DNA from: Eutypella sp. D-1
Lineage: Eukaryota > Ascomycota > Sordariomycetes > Xylariales > Diatrypaceae
DNA: 64,000 nt
Direction: 5' to 3'
Assembly (NCBI GenBank): GCA_023313575.1
Contig: JAJTTP010000018.1
Span: 806,001 to 870,000 of the forward strand
In this document: positions 25,001 to 38,254 of the stretch, piece by piece
How the letters are laid out: each line of letters begins with the position of its first letter
Numbering within the stretch: position 1 is the first letter of the stretch
Notes under the pieces: model-generated
Told to the model about the DNA's origin: nothing
Seen by the model: only the letters and a program-made list of their open reading frames with translations
Databases searched by the model: none
Made by a program: the position numbers and the translations under genes

Positions 25001-27912
25001 CCGATCGTTTTATTATTACTTTAATAATCCCGAATTTTAACGTAACTTTTTTTAATAAAAACGAATAAAATAAAAACGGAAAATACTTTAACCGTTTTAT
25101 TTAAATTTATCTTATCGCCGAAGCAATTATTAAATACGCCTTAAAACGGGAATTAAATAAATAATTATTAAATAATATATAACTAATAACCGGAAAGCGT
25201 TAATTTAAACCTAATAAGTTTATAGTTTTTAATATTTTTATAACATTAAAATATACGGCATAAACTTTTTTAATCTTTTAAAAACATATTATAATTAATA
25301 AAACATTTATTAATATCTTTAATCTGCCGCCGGTACGCTTTTTTATTAATATCGTCTTTTAAAGTTATAAAATTATCAGCCCCGGCGGCCGATAAGTTCG
25401 TTTCGCGTTTATTTTTAATTTCGTTATCGGCTACTTTATCGCATTTAATTAAATTTATAAAATAACCTTTAACGTTATTATGAAAAAAAATTTAATAACG
25501 TTATTAAATAAAGGCCGGTTAATAAGTTTAAATTTATTTATAATTTATTAACGTTTATAAATTAATAAAACCTTTTTATTTAAATTATTACTTAAGTCCT
25601 TTTCGGGGTTAAAATAAATAATATTTTTTAAATTAAAATTAGCCCTTTTTTTACGGCGTAAAAACGGTGTTATAACGTTTTTAAATTTTTAATTTTAATT
25701 TACCAGCTTTAATTTTTATTTCGTTTTAAATCGATCCCGGACGGAAAGCTTTAAGTTTGCGGCGGTATATATAAATTTGTTCTTTATTAACCACGGGTAA
25801 AACGTAATAACTTTATACCGTATTACCGTAATTTAACCGTTTAACGTTTATAACCTTTTCGAAAAATTAAAAATATTTTTATAAACCGAGCTTTTATAAA
25901 ATTTCCGCTATATTAAAAATTCCTTATATTATAAAAAAAACCTTTCTTTTTACCATTTTATTTCGTAATTACGGATAATTTTATCGAAAATAATATCGAT
26001 TTTGTAAAATATAAAATTTTTTATATTCTGTTATTAACGGTTATTTCTTTCCGCTTAAATCTTATTTTAAGTTTTTAAGTCGTAATTTTCGTCGGATTTG
26101 CCGTATAATGGTAAAACCGGATTATCGAATAAGTTATTTAAAAACGTTATAACATTTATAATACGTTTCGGTAAATAATAAATAACGGGGTATCGCCTGT
26201 ATATATTCGTAACGCGTTTAAAAAAGTTATTAACTTATTTAAAATGGTTAAAATAAATCCTATTAACTTAAAAATTAAATATATATTTGTTATAATTATA
26301 ATCGGAATTAAATTTATAATAAAAAATATCGTAACTCGAAAAACCGGCATTTTAGAAATACGTAACCGTTTAACCTTATTATTGACTTAAACCGATTTAT
26401 AATAATAATTACAGTTAAATTTTTTATCTTTTTATTTAAAATGTTAAATTTCCGACTTTATTAATTTAAAAAATATAAAACTATAAGCCGTATTTAACAC
26501 TTTTTTATTTTATAAGTTATAATTTAATACCGGGTTTAAAAACCGTTACCGGCGTTATAAATACCGGAAACAGTGTTATTACATTATATACGCTTTTTAA
26601 ATCGTTTACCTCCGGACTTAAGTTATTCCCGATAACATTTATAAATCGGTTTACGTTTAAAATAAATAATAATAACGTTAAATTTTCGAAATATAATAAT
26701 ATCGTAATACCCGTTTAAATGCCGATAATTAGTTATTCGAGCTTATTTTAAAAACTTATTTATTACGTTTTATTAAATATAAAAAGCTTAATTAATAATA
26801 AGCTAATTTCGTTTAATAAATATTTTTTTATCTAATTATAATTATAACAGTTATCCCGCGTTTATTTAAAAACGTATTTAATATAACCTTACTCGGCCGG
26901 TTTCGATAATTAATAATATATACGATAATATAATCGATACTTAAGGGGCGATATTTTTTTATTATATTTAAAAAATAAATAAAAAAGTAATACAATTTTA
27001 AAAAAGAAAAAGCAAAATTAATTAATATTAGCTTATTAAATAAATAATATAATTATACATACGTATAAAACGCTTTTTTTTATAAAAAAAACAGGTTATA
27101 AAAATTAAATAACGGTTAAAAAAAATTATAATCCGATATATAAAAGATTAATAAAATTATCCCCGTAACTTAATTAATTAATTTTTAAAGTTATAATTAT
27201 TTTGTTAAAACCGAATATATAGTAATTATTAAACGTATAAAAAACGTTTATAAGGAATTATTAAAATGCGGCCAATTTTATTTATTACAGGGAATAAAAA
27301 ACGGGCGGGTTATATTTTAACGTTATTAAAATACTGGTTAACTTAAAATCTTTACCCGAAAATTATAATAAAATACGTCGAAAGTAAATGCGGAAATAAA
27401 TAAATTAAATCTTTTATTTACCGAATCTAGGTCCTGGTTAATATAACGGAATAAAAAGAAATTTACGGTCGTGTTAATAATATATAAAAAAGATAAAAAG
27501 CATAAAAAAAACGGCTGCCAAGATCGAATACGGCAGTTATAAAAAAGCCATAATAACCGACTATAAGCAATAAGTAATAAGTAACAGGTAACGGGTAACC
27601 CTGTTAAAAAAAGCTTATAAATTTCGAAACCTTATTATAACAATTTTAATAAAGATTAAATATAAATAATATTTTAAATTCCCGTTTATTAATAATATTT
27701 ATTTAAAAAGAAAGATTTTAAATCGTATTCCCGCCGGTTAATAACGTTTATAAACAAAATATAATAAAAGCATAATATTAAAAATATAAAAAACGTTATT
27801 TAATCCAGGTTAAAAAGTAAGAAATATATAAATCGGTTCCGTAAAAAAATAAGATTTATTATTAACCATAATATATATTACTTATTAAAAAGTGTTATTA
27901 TAATAATTGCTT
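22009..27912. mobile_element. Probable 5.9-kb insertion splitting a dispersed repeat
   Basis: Segments A and B of the repeat are contiguous in the inverted copy at the window's end but are 5.9 kb apart here, with a short TTAATTA/ATTAAG-like sequence at both joints. This suggests a nested transposon or, alternatively, a deletion in the other copy. The interior is fully RIPed. A protein-like plus-strand register is visible at about 24,550-25,230 (for example LKKMLTVTDRF, and CAA/CAG/TGG-type stops), but I cannot name the family. No LTR pair was found at its ends. A degenerate run of GTAAC/AATAAG units lies at about 27,560-27,600. Confidence 0.45.
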
Positions 27913-29142
27913 TTATTAAGATTTATTTTCGATTAAGGTTTTACTTAATTAATGCATAAAATGCTAAAACTGGTCCTATTCTTAGCCGTAGCTACAGCCT
28001 TAATTTTATACGTGGATAACTGAGTCCGGACCCATTGGTCCCTTTCCCGGGCACCCCACTCTTTATCTTATTATAACCAATCGAAACTGTTCGATTTATA
28101 TATTTCCATTACGAAAATAAGTCTTAAATAAGGTATATAAAGGTATTAATAATTAAGATTTTATCTTCAGTTACGTCATTATTATAAGATTGCCGTTTAA
28201 AACTTTATTATTAAAACGTTAAATAATTATAAAAAAATAAATTACCTTTATTTTATAACTTCCGTATAACTTTTATACTTTTTCCTTTTTAACTATTTAT
28301 ATTATAAAACTTTATAGCTTATTATTTTTACTTATATTTTCTTATTACTTTAATAATATTATAAATAATAAAAAGATTTTAAAAAAATAAAATAATAGCC
28401 GTAATTACCGATTTATTTATTATTATTAATAATATAAACACCTTAACCAAGTTATAAAGATATTTTTTTAAAAAGCTAAAAATAAACCATCCCGAATTTC
28501 TCGGTCCGTTTTTTTAAATTAAGTAATAATAATTAATAAAATCTTTAAATAAATCGATTAAAAAACGTTTACCGTTTAAACGGGTTTTAAAAACGGCGAA
28601 AAAGCCCGGGAGCATTATAAAATATTATTTAAGCCTTATAAAATTACGCTTAACCTGCCAAAAAAAAGGTAAGAAAATAATAACCATAATTTTTATAACG
28701 TTTATAATATCGATAACCGTTATAAATATATAAAGCCCCGATTAATTTTTATTATAACAAATATTTCGATTTAAACCGTTAAAAAGTATATATTAAAAGA
28801 TAAAAAAACGTAAAACGTTAAAAAAATCGATAAATAAGTTTTTAAAAACAGGATAATTACCGTATAATAAAATTTATTAAAAATAATTATTATATTTCGT
28901 TTCCGTTATTACGTTTTAATTATATTAAAAATCCTTTTTAAATCGGAATTAATATTTTACATATAAACAGGCTAATTAAAATATATTTTAATAATAATTA
29001 TTTTAATATTATTATTACGAAATATTATTATCGTAAATAATATAATTTCGAAATTAATAAACTTTTTACCAGATTTACTGCTTTTATTTTATTTAAATTT
29101 CGTTACCACCTTATTATTATGCCTTATATTTAAAAGTTACGT
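27913..29142 (+). repeat. Dispersed repeat segment B (first copy)
   Basis: About 1.23 kb aligning in inverted orientation with 62,560-63,793. Shared landmarks include ATACGTGGATAA near 28,010, CCCGGGCTTTTTCGCC on the minus strand near 28,600, and AAGGTGGTAACG near 29,105 on the minus strand. The 28,010-28,100 stretch is much less mutated (GTCCGGACCCATTGGTCC and CCCGGGCACCCC) than its counterpart, which also has about 20 extra bases there. No coding function was identified. Confidence 0.8.
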
Positions 29143-30279
29143 TATTAATTTTAACATTTTATTAAAATGCCGTAATAACGTTTAAAGCTTTTCGTTTTTA
29201 ATTATATGTTATTAATAAATAAACTCCTATTTTCGTTTTTAAATCTGGTTTTTACGGTCGATATCACGATAATATATTAAATTTAAAAACCTTTTTTTAC
29301 AGGGTTATTAATATTTATTACTTATTATTATAACCTTTTTATAATTATAAAATTCCGTTTTAATAACGGCTTATTTTATTTTTTTTTAAATATTATTAAA
29401 AAAAAACATATTAATTAGAATTTTAACCATATTAAAATATATACCATTTATTTATTTATTTATTAAATTATCGGTTACTTTTATTCCTTTACGTTAAAAA
29501 ACTAATTATATTATAATTATAATAACGGAAAAAATCGGCACGTTAAACCTTTATACCAAATTTAAAAATTACGTATACTTATAAAAATAATATGCCGTTA
29601 TTATTATTTTTACGCATTAAATTTAATTTTAAAAACGCAATATTATTTTAAAATAAAATTAAACCTTTATTAAGCAGGTTAAAAACCGTTTTAATTTTTC
29701 CGATAACGTTGTTTTTACCGTTAAACAACGTGATAATAAATAATTTTTTAACCTATTTAATATTTACGTTTAAAATAAAGGATAATCCTTTAAAAAAATA
29801 CTTTATTTCTTTTTTCTTTTATTAAAACGATTCGGGCTTATATTTAAATATAAATTAACCTATTTATTTAAACCATTTATATATAATAAATCCTAATAAG
29901 GCCTTATAACATATACCTTTATAAAACCTATACCGTATATAGTTTTATTATTTATTTTAAATATTACATAATAATTAAAAAAAAATAAAATCCGAGATTT
30001 AAAAACTTATTTATTAATAAAATGCTTTAAATTCCGGGGAGTTATACCGTATAAATTTTAAAACGATTATTAATACCTTACGTATTTATTTTATAACCAG
30101 TTAATATATAATTTAAAATAATATTTAATCTTTATCCATACCTGTCCGAAATGCACGAACCGCTTTAGGCTAAACCTATACGTTCAGACTAAGCATTACA
30201 ATTTATATAACGCTATATTGCATAAATTTAACGTCGAAGAATATTTTAGTTCGGCACATTTCTAACAGCAATGCCGCAG
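29143..30279. other. AT-rich RIP-degraded DNA, unassigned
   Basis: No ORF, LTR or recognisable protein trace. Confidence 0.5.
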
Positions 30280-30720
30280 ATGCCGATTAGGAAAAGGAGG
30301 ATTTTTAAACCTTATTATCGATTACTACCAGTAATCTTAATGCCTAATTTATAAATTCTTTATCGGTAACGGATATCTTTAAGTTTACCTTAAGCAGGGC
30401 CACAGATGGAATAAATGCATGGATTACTCGGACCTGGAATCTGCATGTACGGAGGACCATTTCGAAACGTGCTATCAAAAGGTTTCCTGCGATCACTGCT
30501 CATTAAAGCTACCGGCGGCCAGTATAAGTAATTATCTTATCGACTTATATTCCTTTAACCGTTGCTTTTTTTGTAGCATAACGATAAGTCCTTAAGATAA
30601 TATTAAGATACATATCCTTAATATGCATCAGCCTTGGGCCTGTTATATTTGCGGGGTGCTATGCTTAAATACGAAATAGGTTAACCATTTTTATAAGGTT
30701 ACGTAGCTAAAAGCGGTATT
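30280..30720 (+). pseudogene. RIP-damaged C2H2 zinc-finger gene fragment
   Basis: The plus-strand register contains a Cys/His-rich stretch (WNKCMDYSDLESACTED, FETC, VSCDHC), then CFFCSITISP with H-x4-H at C-x2-C-x12-H-x4-H spacing, then WACYICGVLC...NHFYK resembling a further finger whose last histidine is lost. In-frame stops are of the CAA/CAG type. It lies in a locally GC-richer patch. The product would have been a nucleic-acid-binding zinc-finger protein; start and end cannot be fixed. Confidence 0.5.
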
Positions 30721-32174
30721 ACTTTTGCAAGCATGTTAATAATTTGGATAACCTTTGATAACATTTTTAAAAGCATTTTCGTTAAGAGTTGCTTTTACCA
30801 GTTAACGGTATATTTAACTTATTTTTTTTGTTATTAATTTATTTAAAAGGTATGCTTTTAAATATATACGATTTTATTTCACGTTAACGCTTTGGATAAC
30901 GATTAATTTTCGATAAATTATTATAAATATACCGAATTTATAAATAACGATAACCTTTTTCGGAAATAATTAAACATATTAAATTTAATAAGTATGTATA
31001 TACTAATATGCCTTTTATAAAGTTAAAGCTAACCCTTATTTTAATATAAAAGGAATTTAAGTAAAAAGGTTCCATGCGGCTTATATGGGGAGAAACGGTT
31101 ACGGAAGAATATAACTTAATATAAAAGATTATTTATAAAAAAAAAACGGGTTAATAATAATTGTTATATTTAAGGTATAATCCTTTCCAGTTAACCCTTT
31201 TTACTTTGTTCTTGCTTTAAAACTCCACGATTAAGTTATTATATTTTAAGTTTAATAACGCCGATAAGGTTTGTCGTATTATGCTTTTTATCCGTGTTTT
31301 TTACGATGCGAATCCGATTTTTTATTAATTTGATAAATTAAACAGCTGGGTGCCGTATAGGTTAATCTCGTAACCACTTTTTAATTAACCGGATGGATTA
31401 TAGCTTAAATAAAATTTAGTGCCATATTGGGTTTATTAATATATGCTGTAAATTAAGAAACGTCACCACTTCTTTTTAATAAAAGGAAGATTAAAAATCT
31501 TTATTAAACGGGCAAAATGTCGGGAAATTGTTTTTATATATATATAAAGATAATATAAAACATAGGAGGAAAAAGATATATAAAAGGTTTACGGATTTTT
31601 TATATACCTAATTACTTATTTAAGTTTTTTAATTATTAGCTTAAGATTATAAGAAAAATAATTAATTTTATCCTTTAATAAAAATGCTTAAAAAACCTTT
31701 TAATAAACCCTTTAAATCGGTATTTTTTATTATTACTTATAAATAAAAATAACCCCCAGTTTTCGAAGTTATATTTAATCCTTTACGGATAGGTAGGTTC
31801 GTTATAAATTTACTTTTTATGAAGTTGAAATGCATTAAGTTCGGCAAAGGTCGGATCTTGTTTTTAAGTTTACTGGTTTTCTTTTTATTCACTTTATTTA
31901 GTATGCGTGCTAACGCGTAACTTAGAGTTCTACGGAATAAGGCACATACGGCCTGAACAGGCCTTGGGGAGGACATAAGGTCCTAAAACTTACGAAGTAT
32001 TTAAAATATGAAAACTGAAGATTACCTTTACTCGGCCGTAAAAAGGTTACAGCTTAAACCGCGTTTAATAACATGTTTTCGGACTCGATTTATTAAATAG
32101 GTGTTTATGTATTATTATATAAAGTAAAGCCTAGCCTAACACGCCCCGATGCCCCTAAAGAGGTTATGGAGCAG
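30721..32174. other. Moderately RIPed DNA left of the Copia element
   Basis: Mutation is uneven; 31,800-32,170 is nearly normal in composition. A minus-strand ATG ORF at 31,737-31,976 starts MSSPRPVQAVCALFRRTLSY but then becomes Lys/Asn/Ile-rich as it enters AT-rich sequence; I do not call it a gene. No repeat was identified. Confidence 0.45.
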
Positions 32175-32179
32175 CAAAC

Positions 32180-32386
32180 TGTTAGTTGTTATTAGTCACT
32201 GGTATGGACCCATATACTAATAAGATGTACCTATGTACCTATCTCCCGTTTATATAAGGATATAAGCTTTGCCCGTATCCTTTTTAAATAAATAAATAAA
32301 CTTTAAACCAAAATACCATACCAGTTTTATTACTTTTTATTATTATTATTTATTATCTTTTTCTTTTACGTACGTATTTATTAATA
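32180..32386 (+). repeat. Copia 5' LTR
   Basis: 207 bp, beginning with an intact TGTTAG and ending TTAATA, the mutated form of CTAACA. It shares with the 3' LTR the block ATCTCCCGTTTATATAAGGA, whose TATATAA could be the promoter TATA box, and GCCCGTATCC shortly after. Confidence 0.93.
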
Positions 32387-35308
32387 TTAATTAATATTAT
32401 TAAATAAATATAATAATATAAATTAATAAAGTTAAAAAAGTTATTATTACGATAACTTAAAAAATTTTTCGCGTTAACACTATTAATAAATTTTTATTTT
32501 TTACTTATCCTTATAATAAATAATAACTTATTTTAATTTATATTATTATATAATACCTTTTTCTTACTTTTATTAACATTATTATTAAAATTAATTTTAT
32601 TATTTATTATATCGGACGATTAATAATAAGCCGAATTTTTAAAGGCCGTTAAAAAATAACCTTATACCGAAGCCCCGTAATAAATATTAACGTAAAAGGA
32701 AATGGAAAAAGTTAAAAATATATTATTACGATTTCTTAATTATTTATAAAAACGTATTATTTTATTTATCCTATTTTTTAACCTTATAGTTATAATTTAG
32801 ACAGAATTCGACTTAATATAAGCTATTAACTTTTAAAAAATAATATAAACATTATTAATTATCGATAATTTTAAAAAAATTAATAACAGGCCAGGAATTA
32901 GCCGGATAATTAAGGAAATTTTTAAATAATATTAAAACTATTTTTAAAGATTTATAAAAATAAACTTTAAAACTATGCCGAAAACGTTTCGGTTTATATT
33001 AAGGACCGTATTAATATAAAAAGGCATATATATTAAAAAATATAATATTAATTTCGTAACAGCATTAATTAACTTTATTACGTAATTTAAATTTCTAATA
33101 TAAAATTTTAAAAGGTTTAAATTAATAAAAAGCTAATAATTTAACGTTTTAATATAAAAGGTTTCGATTTATAATACGGAATAAAGATTAATTTATTTAT
33201 AAACTTATAAGTTATTTACTTATTTTAATTTACGGCTCGGAACATTTATAAAGCCGCCTGGTAAATTTTAATAATAATTAAAAACCTCGGCGGTATAAAT
33301 TATATTAAAATTAATAACCTTTATTAGCTTTTTTTTTATAATTATACGCCAGTTTTTTCCCCCCGGTTAACCCTATTTTTATTTTCTTATGCCTTAATAA
33401 ATAACCCCGATTAACCTTATTTTTAAATATTAACTGTAATTAACCGGAAATTTTTACCTAAGCTTTAAATATTATATAATATATTAACGGTATTAATTAA
33501 TTTTTTACCGTTAAAATAAATATATTCCTTTTTTATTAATATTTAATTTTTTATTAATATTTATTTTACCGTTATTACTTAATTTTTTCCCGTTAATATT
33601 TAATTACTTTTCGGTAATTTAAGGTAATTATATTAATATCTTTTTTTTCCGGGTTACCCGTTATATTTTAACTATACCTTTTTTACGGCTTATTACCCGG
33701 GTTACCCGTTTTAACCTATATATAATTAATAGCTTTTTAAATAGCCTTATTTAACGATAAAAAAAGATAACCGGACCGTTCCTTTTTTAAGAATTTAGAT
33801 TAACCCGTATATTATAAGATTTAAACAGTTTAAAAAATATTAACTTTTAATATTATTTCTTTTTCCTTTTTTTTACCGATTATTTTAAATAAAGGACCGG
33901 GGCCCGTAAAAACCTTAAAAAGTTACGATTTTTTTTTAAACGGTATTTAAGTTTATTCCGGGATTTAACCTATTATTAAAACGGATATTTATACCTGTTA
34001 ATAATTAATAAGAGTAAACTTATTATATAATCCCGCCGGTAAATGTTTTAAATAAATTATATTTATTAATTATTATAGGATAATTTAAAAAAGCCTGGAA
34101 TAAAAAAAAAATTATACGGGAAAGGTTTACGATATTTTAAAAAATAAGTTCCGTTTTTTTTTAACGTATGTTATATTAACGGTATCCGATAAACGTAATT
34201 TTACGTTGTATTGTTAATTATTTTATTAAAATAAGCAGTATTATATTTTTTTTATAATATCCTTTATTATTTAATATTTATTAATATATATCTTATTATG
34301 GAACGTTATTTTAATATTAAGCAAAATAAGATTTAATATTATTATAATTATATTTTTATAACTTTTTTTAATATTAAGGTTAAAAACGTAAGTAAAAACG
34401 ATTTAAAAATATTTTAAATTATGCTTAATAAACTTTTTTTATATTAAAAGGTATTAAAGCCCGATTTTTAAGGAAAATAATAATTAATCGCCGTTATATA
34501 TTAAACTTATTATATAATCTTTTACCTTTAATATGCTTTTTTCGAACTTATTATTTATTTTAAAAATTTAATAAATAAATTTTATGCTTTTATCGGCATT
34601 TATAAAGTTATAAAAGGAATTAGTTAATATATAGCTAATAAAGATAATAATAATAATAATAACGATAACGAAAATAATGCCTTTTACGTCGAGTATAAAT
34701 ATTATCGAAACGATAAAAGCGGGAAATATTATTAAAAATAAAAAACCGATAAATAATAAAACCATAAATATTAAATATATAAAAAGTAAAAGTATTAATT
34801 TATTAAGTACTTAAAACGGGAACGTAAAAAAATAAAAACTTAATAAAAGGTTAAAAAAATATCTTACCGTATTAATTACGCTATTTTTCTTATTAAATAC
34901 GAAAGAAATAAACCCGTTTCGGAACTTAAAAAAGAAAATACCGCGAAATACTTTAATTACTCGGATAATGGCTAATACTTAATAACTATTTACTTATTTA
35001 ACTAATCCTTTTAATATCGAATTAACCTTTTCCCGTTTATTATTAAAAACGTACCCAATATTATATTTATATTAAATAAATATATTAAAAGCATTTTTTA
35101 AAAAATTATGTTAAATACGGGTGCCGCTAAAGTGTTTATTATAAAGAAAAAATAATATCTTATTTTAATAAAAGAATATCTTAATTAATAATTAAAAATG
35201 GATAAAAATTAAGTAAAAGAAATTAATATCCGTTTTGGGAACGGACTTTTTATTAAATCCCTCGGTATAATTTCGGTTATTACCTTATTCGGTTAAATTA
35301 ATTTTTAT

Positions 35309-35617
35309 ATGATAAAAACAGACATATTATTTTTAATATTAATTAAAAATATGGATCGATTCGGTATATATTTTAATAATATTATTAACCAGTTAATCGG
35401 AAAGAACGGTATAATAACTAATGTTATTCGAAAATGGGAATATTTATGGTTTAAATTCGATAATGTTATTTATTTTACGGAGGCAGAATTACGTAAGATT
35501 TATATACGTTTCGGATACCTATTTATTAATAAATTGTACGATTTTTTAAATAAAATAAAATATAATATCGAAATTAACGTCCTTAAAGAAATTAATAAAT
35601 TTTATTACTATTATTAA
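35309..35617 (+). pseudogene. Copia gag-pre-integrase / integrase zinc-binding fragment
   Basis: A 102-codon ATG frame inside the Copia element. It contains ELRKIYIRFGYLFINKLYDF and a later INKFYYYY. These correspond to the 'ELRKIH..FGHPS..RLY.F' and '..C..C' portions of the HHCC module that precedes the integrase core. Histidine and cysteine codons have become tyrosine, so zinc binding is lost even though no stop occurs. The frame's survival is chance: it happens to lack CAA, CAG and TGG codons. Confidence 0.75.
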
Positions 35618-35829
35618 ATTAAAGGTAAAACATTTTAAAGGTTTAAATTTAATTTAAAAGATTTAAAAATAAATTTTAATTTTAAAATAATTAATAATAT
35701 AATATATTTGGATAAAAAACTTATCCTTTACGTTATTAATATAGTTATAAAATTTTAAACAGCACGATTTATAAAAAATATATTAATTAAAAAAATATAA
35801 GATATATTTAAAACCCCCGGATATTATTA

Positions 35830-36060
35830 TTTATAATGCCGGTATAAATTTCCATAATACCGAGTTCCGTAATAAAGCACGTTTTATCGGGATCATTTAT
35901 TACCAGGTGTTAATAAAAGCATATTAATTTATTGGTAAAATGGAAAGGTATTATAATTTTATTCGTAAAGTTTATAAAATTATTATTAAAAAATTCGGAG
36001 GTATTAGATTACGATTATTACGTTTATAAATGGTAATAAAAGCAGTTAATAACATAATTA
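35830..36060 (+). pseudogene. Copia integrase core remnant
   Basis: The plus-strand register reads NAGINFHNTEFRNKARF, then IGKMERYYNFIRKVYKII. These match the second aspartate block (DxGxNFxSxEF, with D replaced by N) and the glutamate block (IGKVERYHAxIRRxY) of Copia integrases. Two visible RIP-type stops interrupt it. Confidence 0.8.
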
Positions 36061-36729
36061 ATTTTAATAGTTTTATTTTTATTTTATTAATTTTTTAAGC
36101 TTATTTTCGGATTAATATAAATTTACCCTTTATTTTTATGCAAACTTAAAAAGTTTAAATAATACAAAAGGCTATAATAAAGGTTAAAAAAATTAAAGCA
36201 TAAAAGTTAATTTAAAACGCGTTAAATATTAAAAATGGCCCGAATATATAAAAAATATTTTTAAGATCTTTTTTTTTAAGCAATAAGGTATTTATATATA
36301 AAGAAAAAAAAGGATGGAAAGATTTATTTAAAGTTATTACGGTTACCGATAAAAACATAACGGTAAATTTAAAAACGATAAAAAGTATAATAACTTTCCG
36401 AAATTTATATATTAAACTTTATACCTAATTAAAAAAAGCCCTTATTTAAAAAAAGCCAGTAATTATTTTTATCGAAAATATTAAAACGATATAAGTAAAT
36501 TTTTAATACGTTAATATTAAAAGAAAAAACGATAAAATATTAATTTTTAAATTAAAAGTAAATAAAAAGATTATAGCATTTAAAAAACCATTTAAGGTTT
36601 CCGATTTTAAAGAATTAAACGTTTTATTTAAGGAAAGCATTTTATAACCCGAGATATATAACGCTATTATATACCGAAACACGATAATTTTTAAATTAAA
36701 AATGGTTTACGAAATAAAAAAGAAAAACA

Positions 36730-37190
36730 CCTTATTATTATACGAAAAGTTACGCTTAATCGTTTAAGGTTATAAAAACCTTAATAAAACCTTTATTATA
36801 ATTTATATATTTATTATTTAACGAATTAAATAACGCCTTATTTTAATAATTGCCCCTATTTTATAACTTAAAGGAATAAAGATTATAATACGAGATATTA
36901 TTATAGCTTATATTTAGTTTAAAACGCCGATATAACGTATTATTTTCGTATAACTATTTATTAAATTAAAAAAGAAAGTACCCCGAAAGGACGTTATTAC
37001 GTGTCGTTAAATTATTATATAGCTTTACGGAATCGGGTACTTATTAGTTTAAAGCTTATTTGTAATACCATTAATAGGAATTGCATATAAAATTATTAAT
37101 ATTTAACCCTTATTTATTAATATTAAATTTAAAACCATTCGGGATTATAGGATTTTAAATAAACGATATTTTTAACATCGGTACTATAAA
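36730..37190 (+). pseudogene. Copia reverse transcriptase remnant
   Basis: The register YEKLRLIV*GYKNLNKTF is followed by LILIIAPIL and IIIRDIIIAYI, the fungal Copia 'LRDITQAYVQS' block, then LYGI. Near 37,141-37,170 the catalytic motif expected as Q-T-D-D reads stop-I-N-D, so the first aspartate is lost. The identification rests on block order and spacing and is firm. Confidence 0.88.
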
Positions 37191-37559
37191 TTTTTTAACA
37201 TTAAAAAATAAGGTATTTACCGAGATAAAAATTAAAGTACGACCTTAAAAAATACTCGAAAACGGATTAATTAAAAATTTTAATAATTCTTAAATCGTTA
37301 TTAATAAATATGGGGTGTTTATTATATAAAAAGGATAAACCGAAAAATTAAAACCTTTTAATTTAAAAATAACCCTTTAAAAACTAATAAAAAAATATAT
37401 CGAATAGTAAACATAAAAAGCATATATTTCTTTTATTTATTAACTTAAAGCTGTTTTCGATTATTTTATAATAATACAGTATATTAAGCCTGGCCATAAA
37501 AAAGCTAAAACGTTAAACGTTAAAATTAAATAGCAAATAAATAATAAAAATCGCGGATT

Positions 37560-37860
37560 TATATTTATTAAATTAAACCTTAAAAACTTAAAATTATACG
37601 TTTTCGTTAATAGCTTATTTGTTAATAATAAAAATATAAGCTTATAAATTAATTATATTATTATTTTAAGTAATAAAAAGTTATAAAATAATAATAAACT
37701 TAATATTAAAAATAATATTATTTATTAATCGTTTATTAAATATAAACGTATTACCCGTAACGTTTTCGTTAATAAAATTTATAACATAATTTAAAGATTT
37801 AATATTAATTATATTATCCATTATACGTTAAATATTATTATAACCCGGCTGTTATTCCTT
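37560..37860 (+). pseudogene. Copia RNase H remnant
   Basis: The register LKLYVFVNSLFVNNKNISL corresponds to '..VFVDSSFANNKD.SSQ', with the catalytic D replaced by N, and FIKYKRITRNVFVNKIYNII to the 'SIKCKRVTRSVLASEIYA' block. It lies about 0.4 kb before the 3' LTR, as expected for the end of a Copia polyprotein. Confidence 0.85.
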
Positions 37861-38254
37861 TGCGTTTTATTAGTTTTATATATTAATTCTTTCTCCTTAT
37901 ATTAATGCTTTATATAAATAGGCAGTATTAATAAGAAAAAATTAATAATTAATCTAATAACGTTATAATAATTATATAAAAACAGGGAAATTAATAATAT
38001 TCGATAAATTTATAACACCTGCAATTTTACCGATGCTATAATAAAAACCACCTTAAATAAAGTTATAAGAACGTTTATTGAAAATAATTAAATTATTTTA
38101 AAACTAAAAAGGTAGGTAAAACGGGAGTAATATTATTAACGTTTATTATTTAACTATTTATTTATTTATTTAATTTATTCACTTATTTATTTATTTACTT
38201 TACGTTTTAAAAACACTTCGTAATTAATTAATTACGAAAAAAAAAAAAAATAAA

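Noticed and set aside
26156..26350. Hydrophobic 64-codon minus-strand ORF
   Set aside because: Ile/Leu/Asn-rich composition dictated by AT bias, inside a RIPed insertion, no motif.
31737..31976. 79-codon minus-strand ATG ORF beside the Copia element
   Set aside because: The first 25 residues look normal but the rest is AT-driven Lys/Asn/Ile sequence; no homology recognised.
34568..34765. Hydrophobic 65-codon minus-strand ORF, a possible membrane protein
   Set aside because: It lies inside the RIPed Copia element; its Ile/Phe richness is the product of AT-rich codons.
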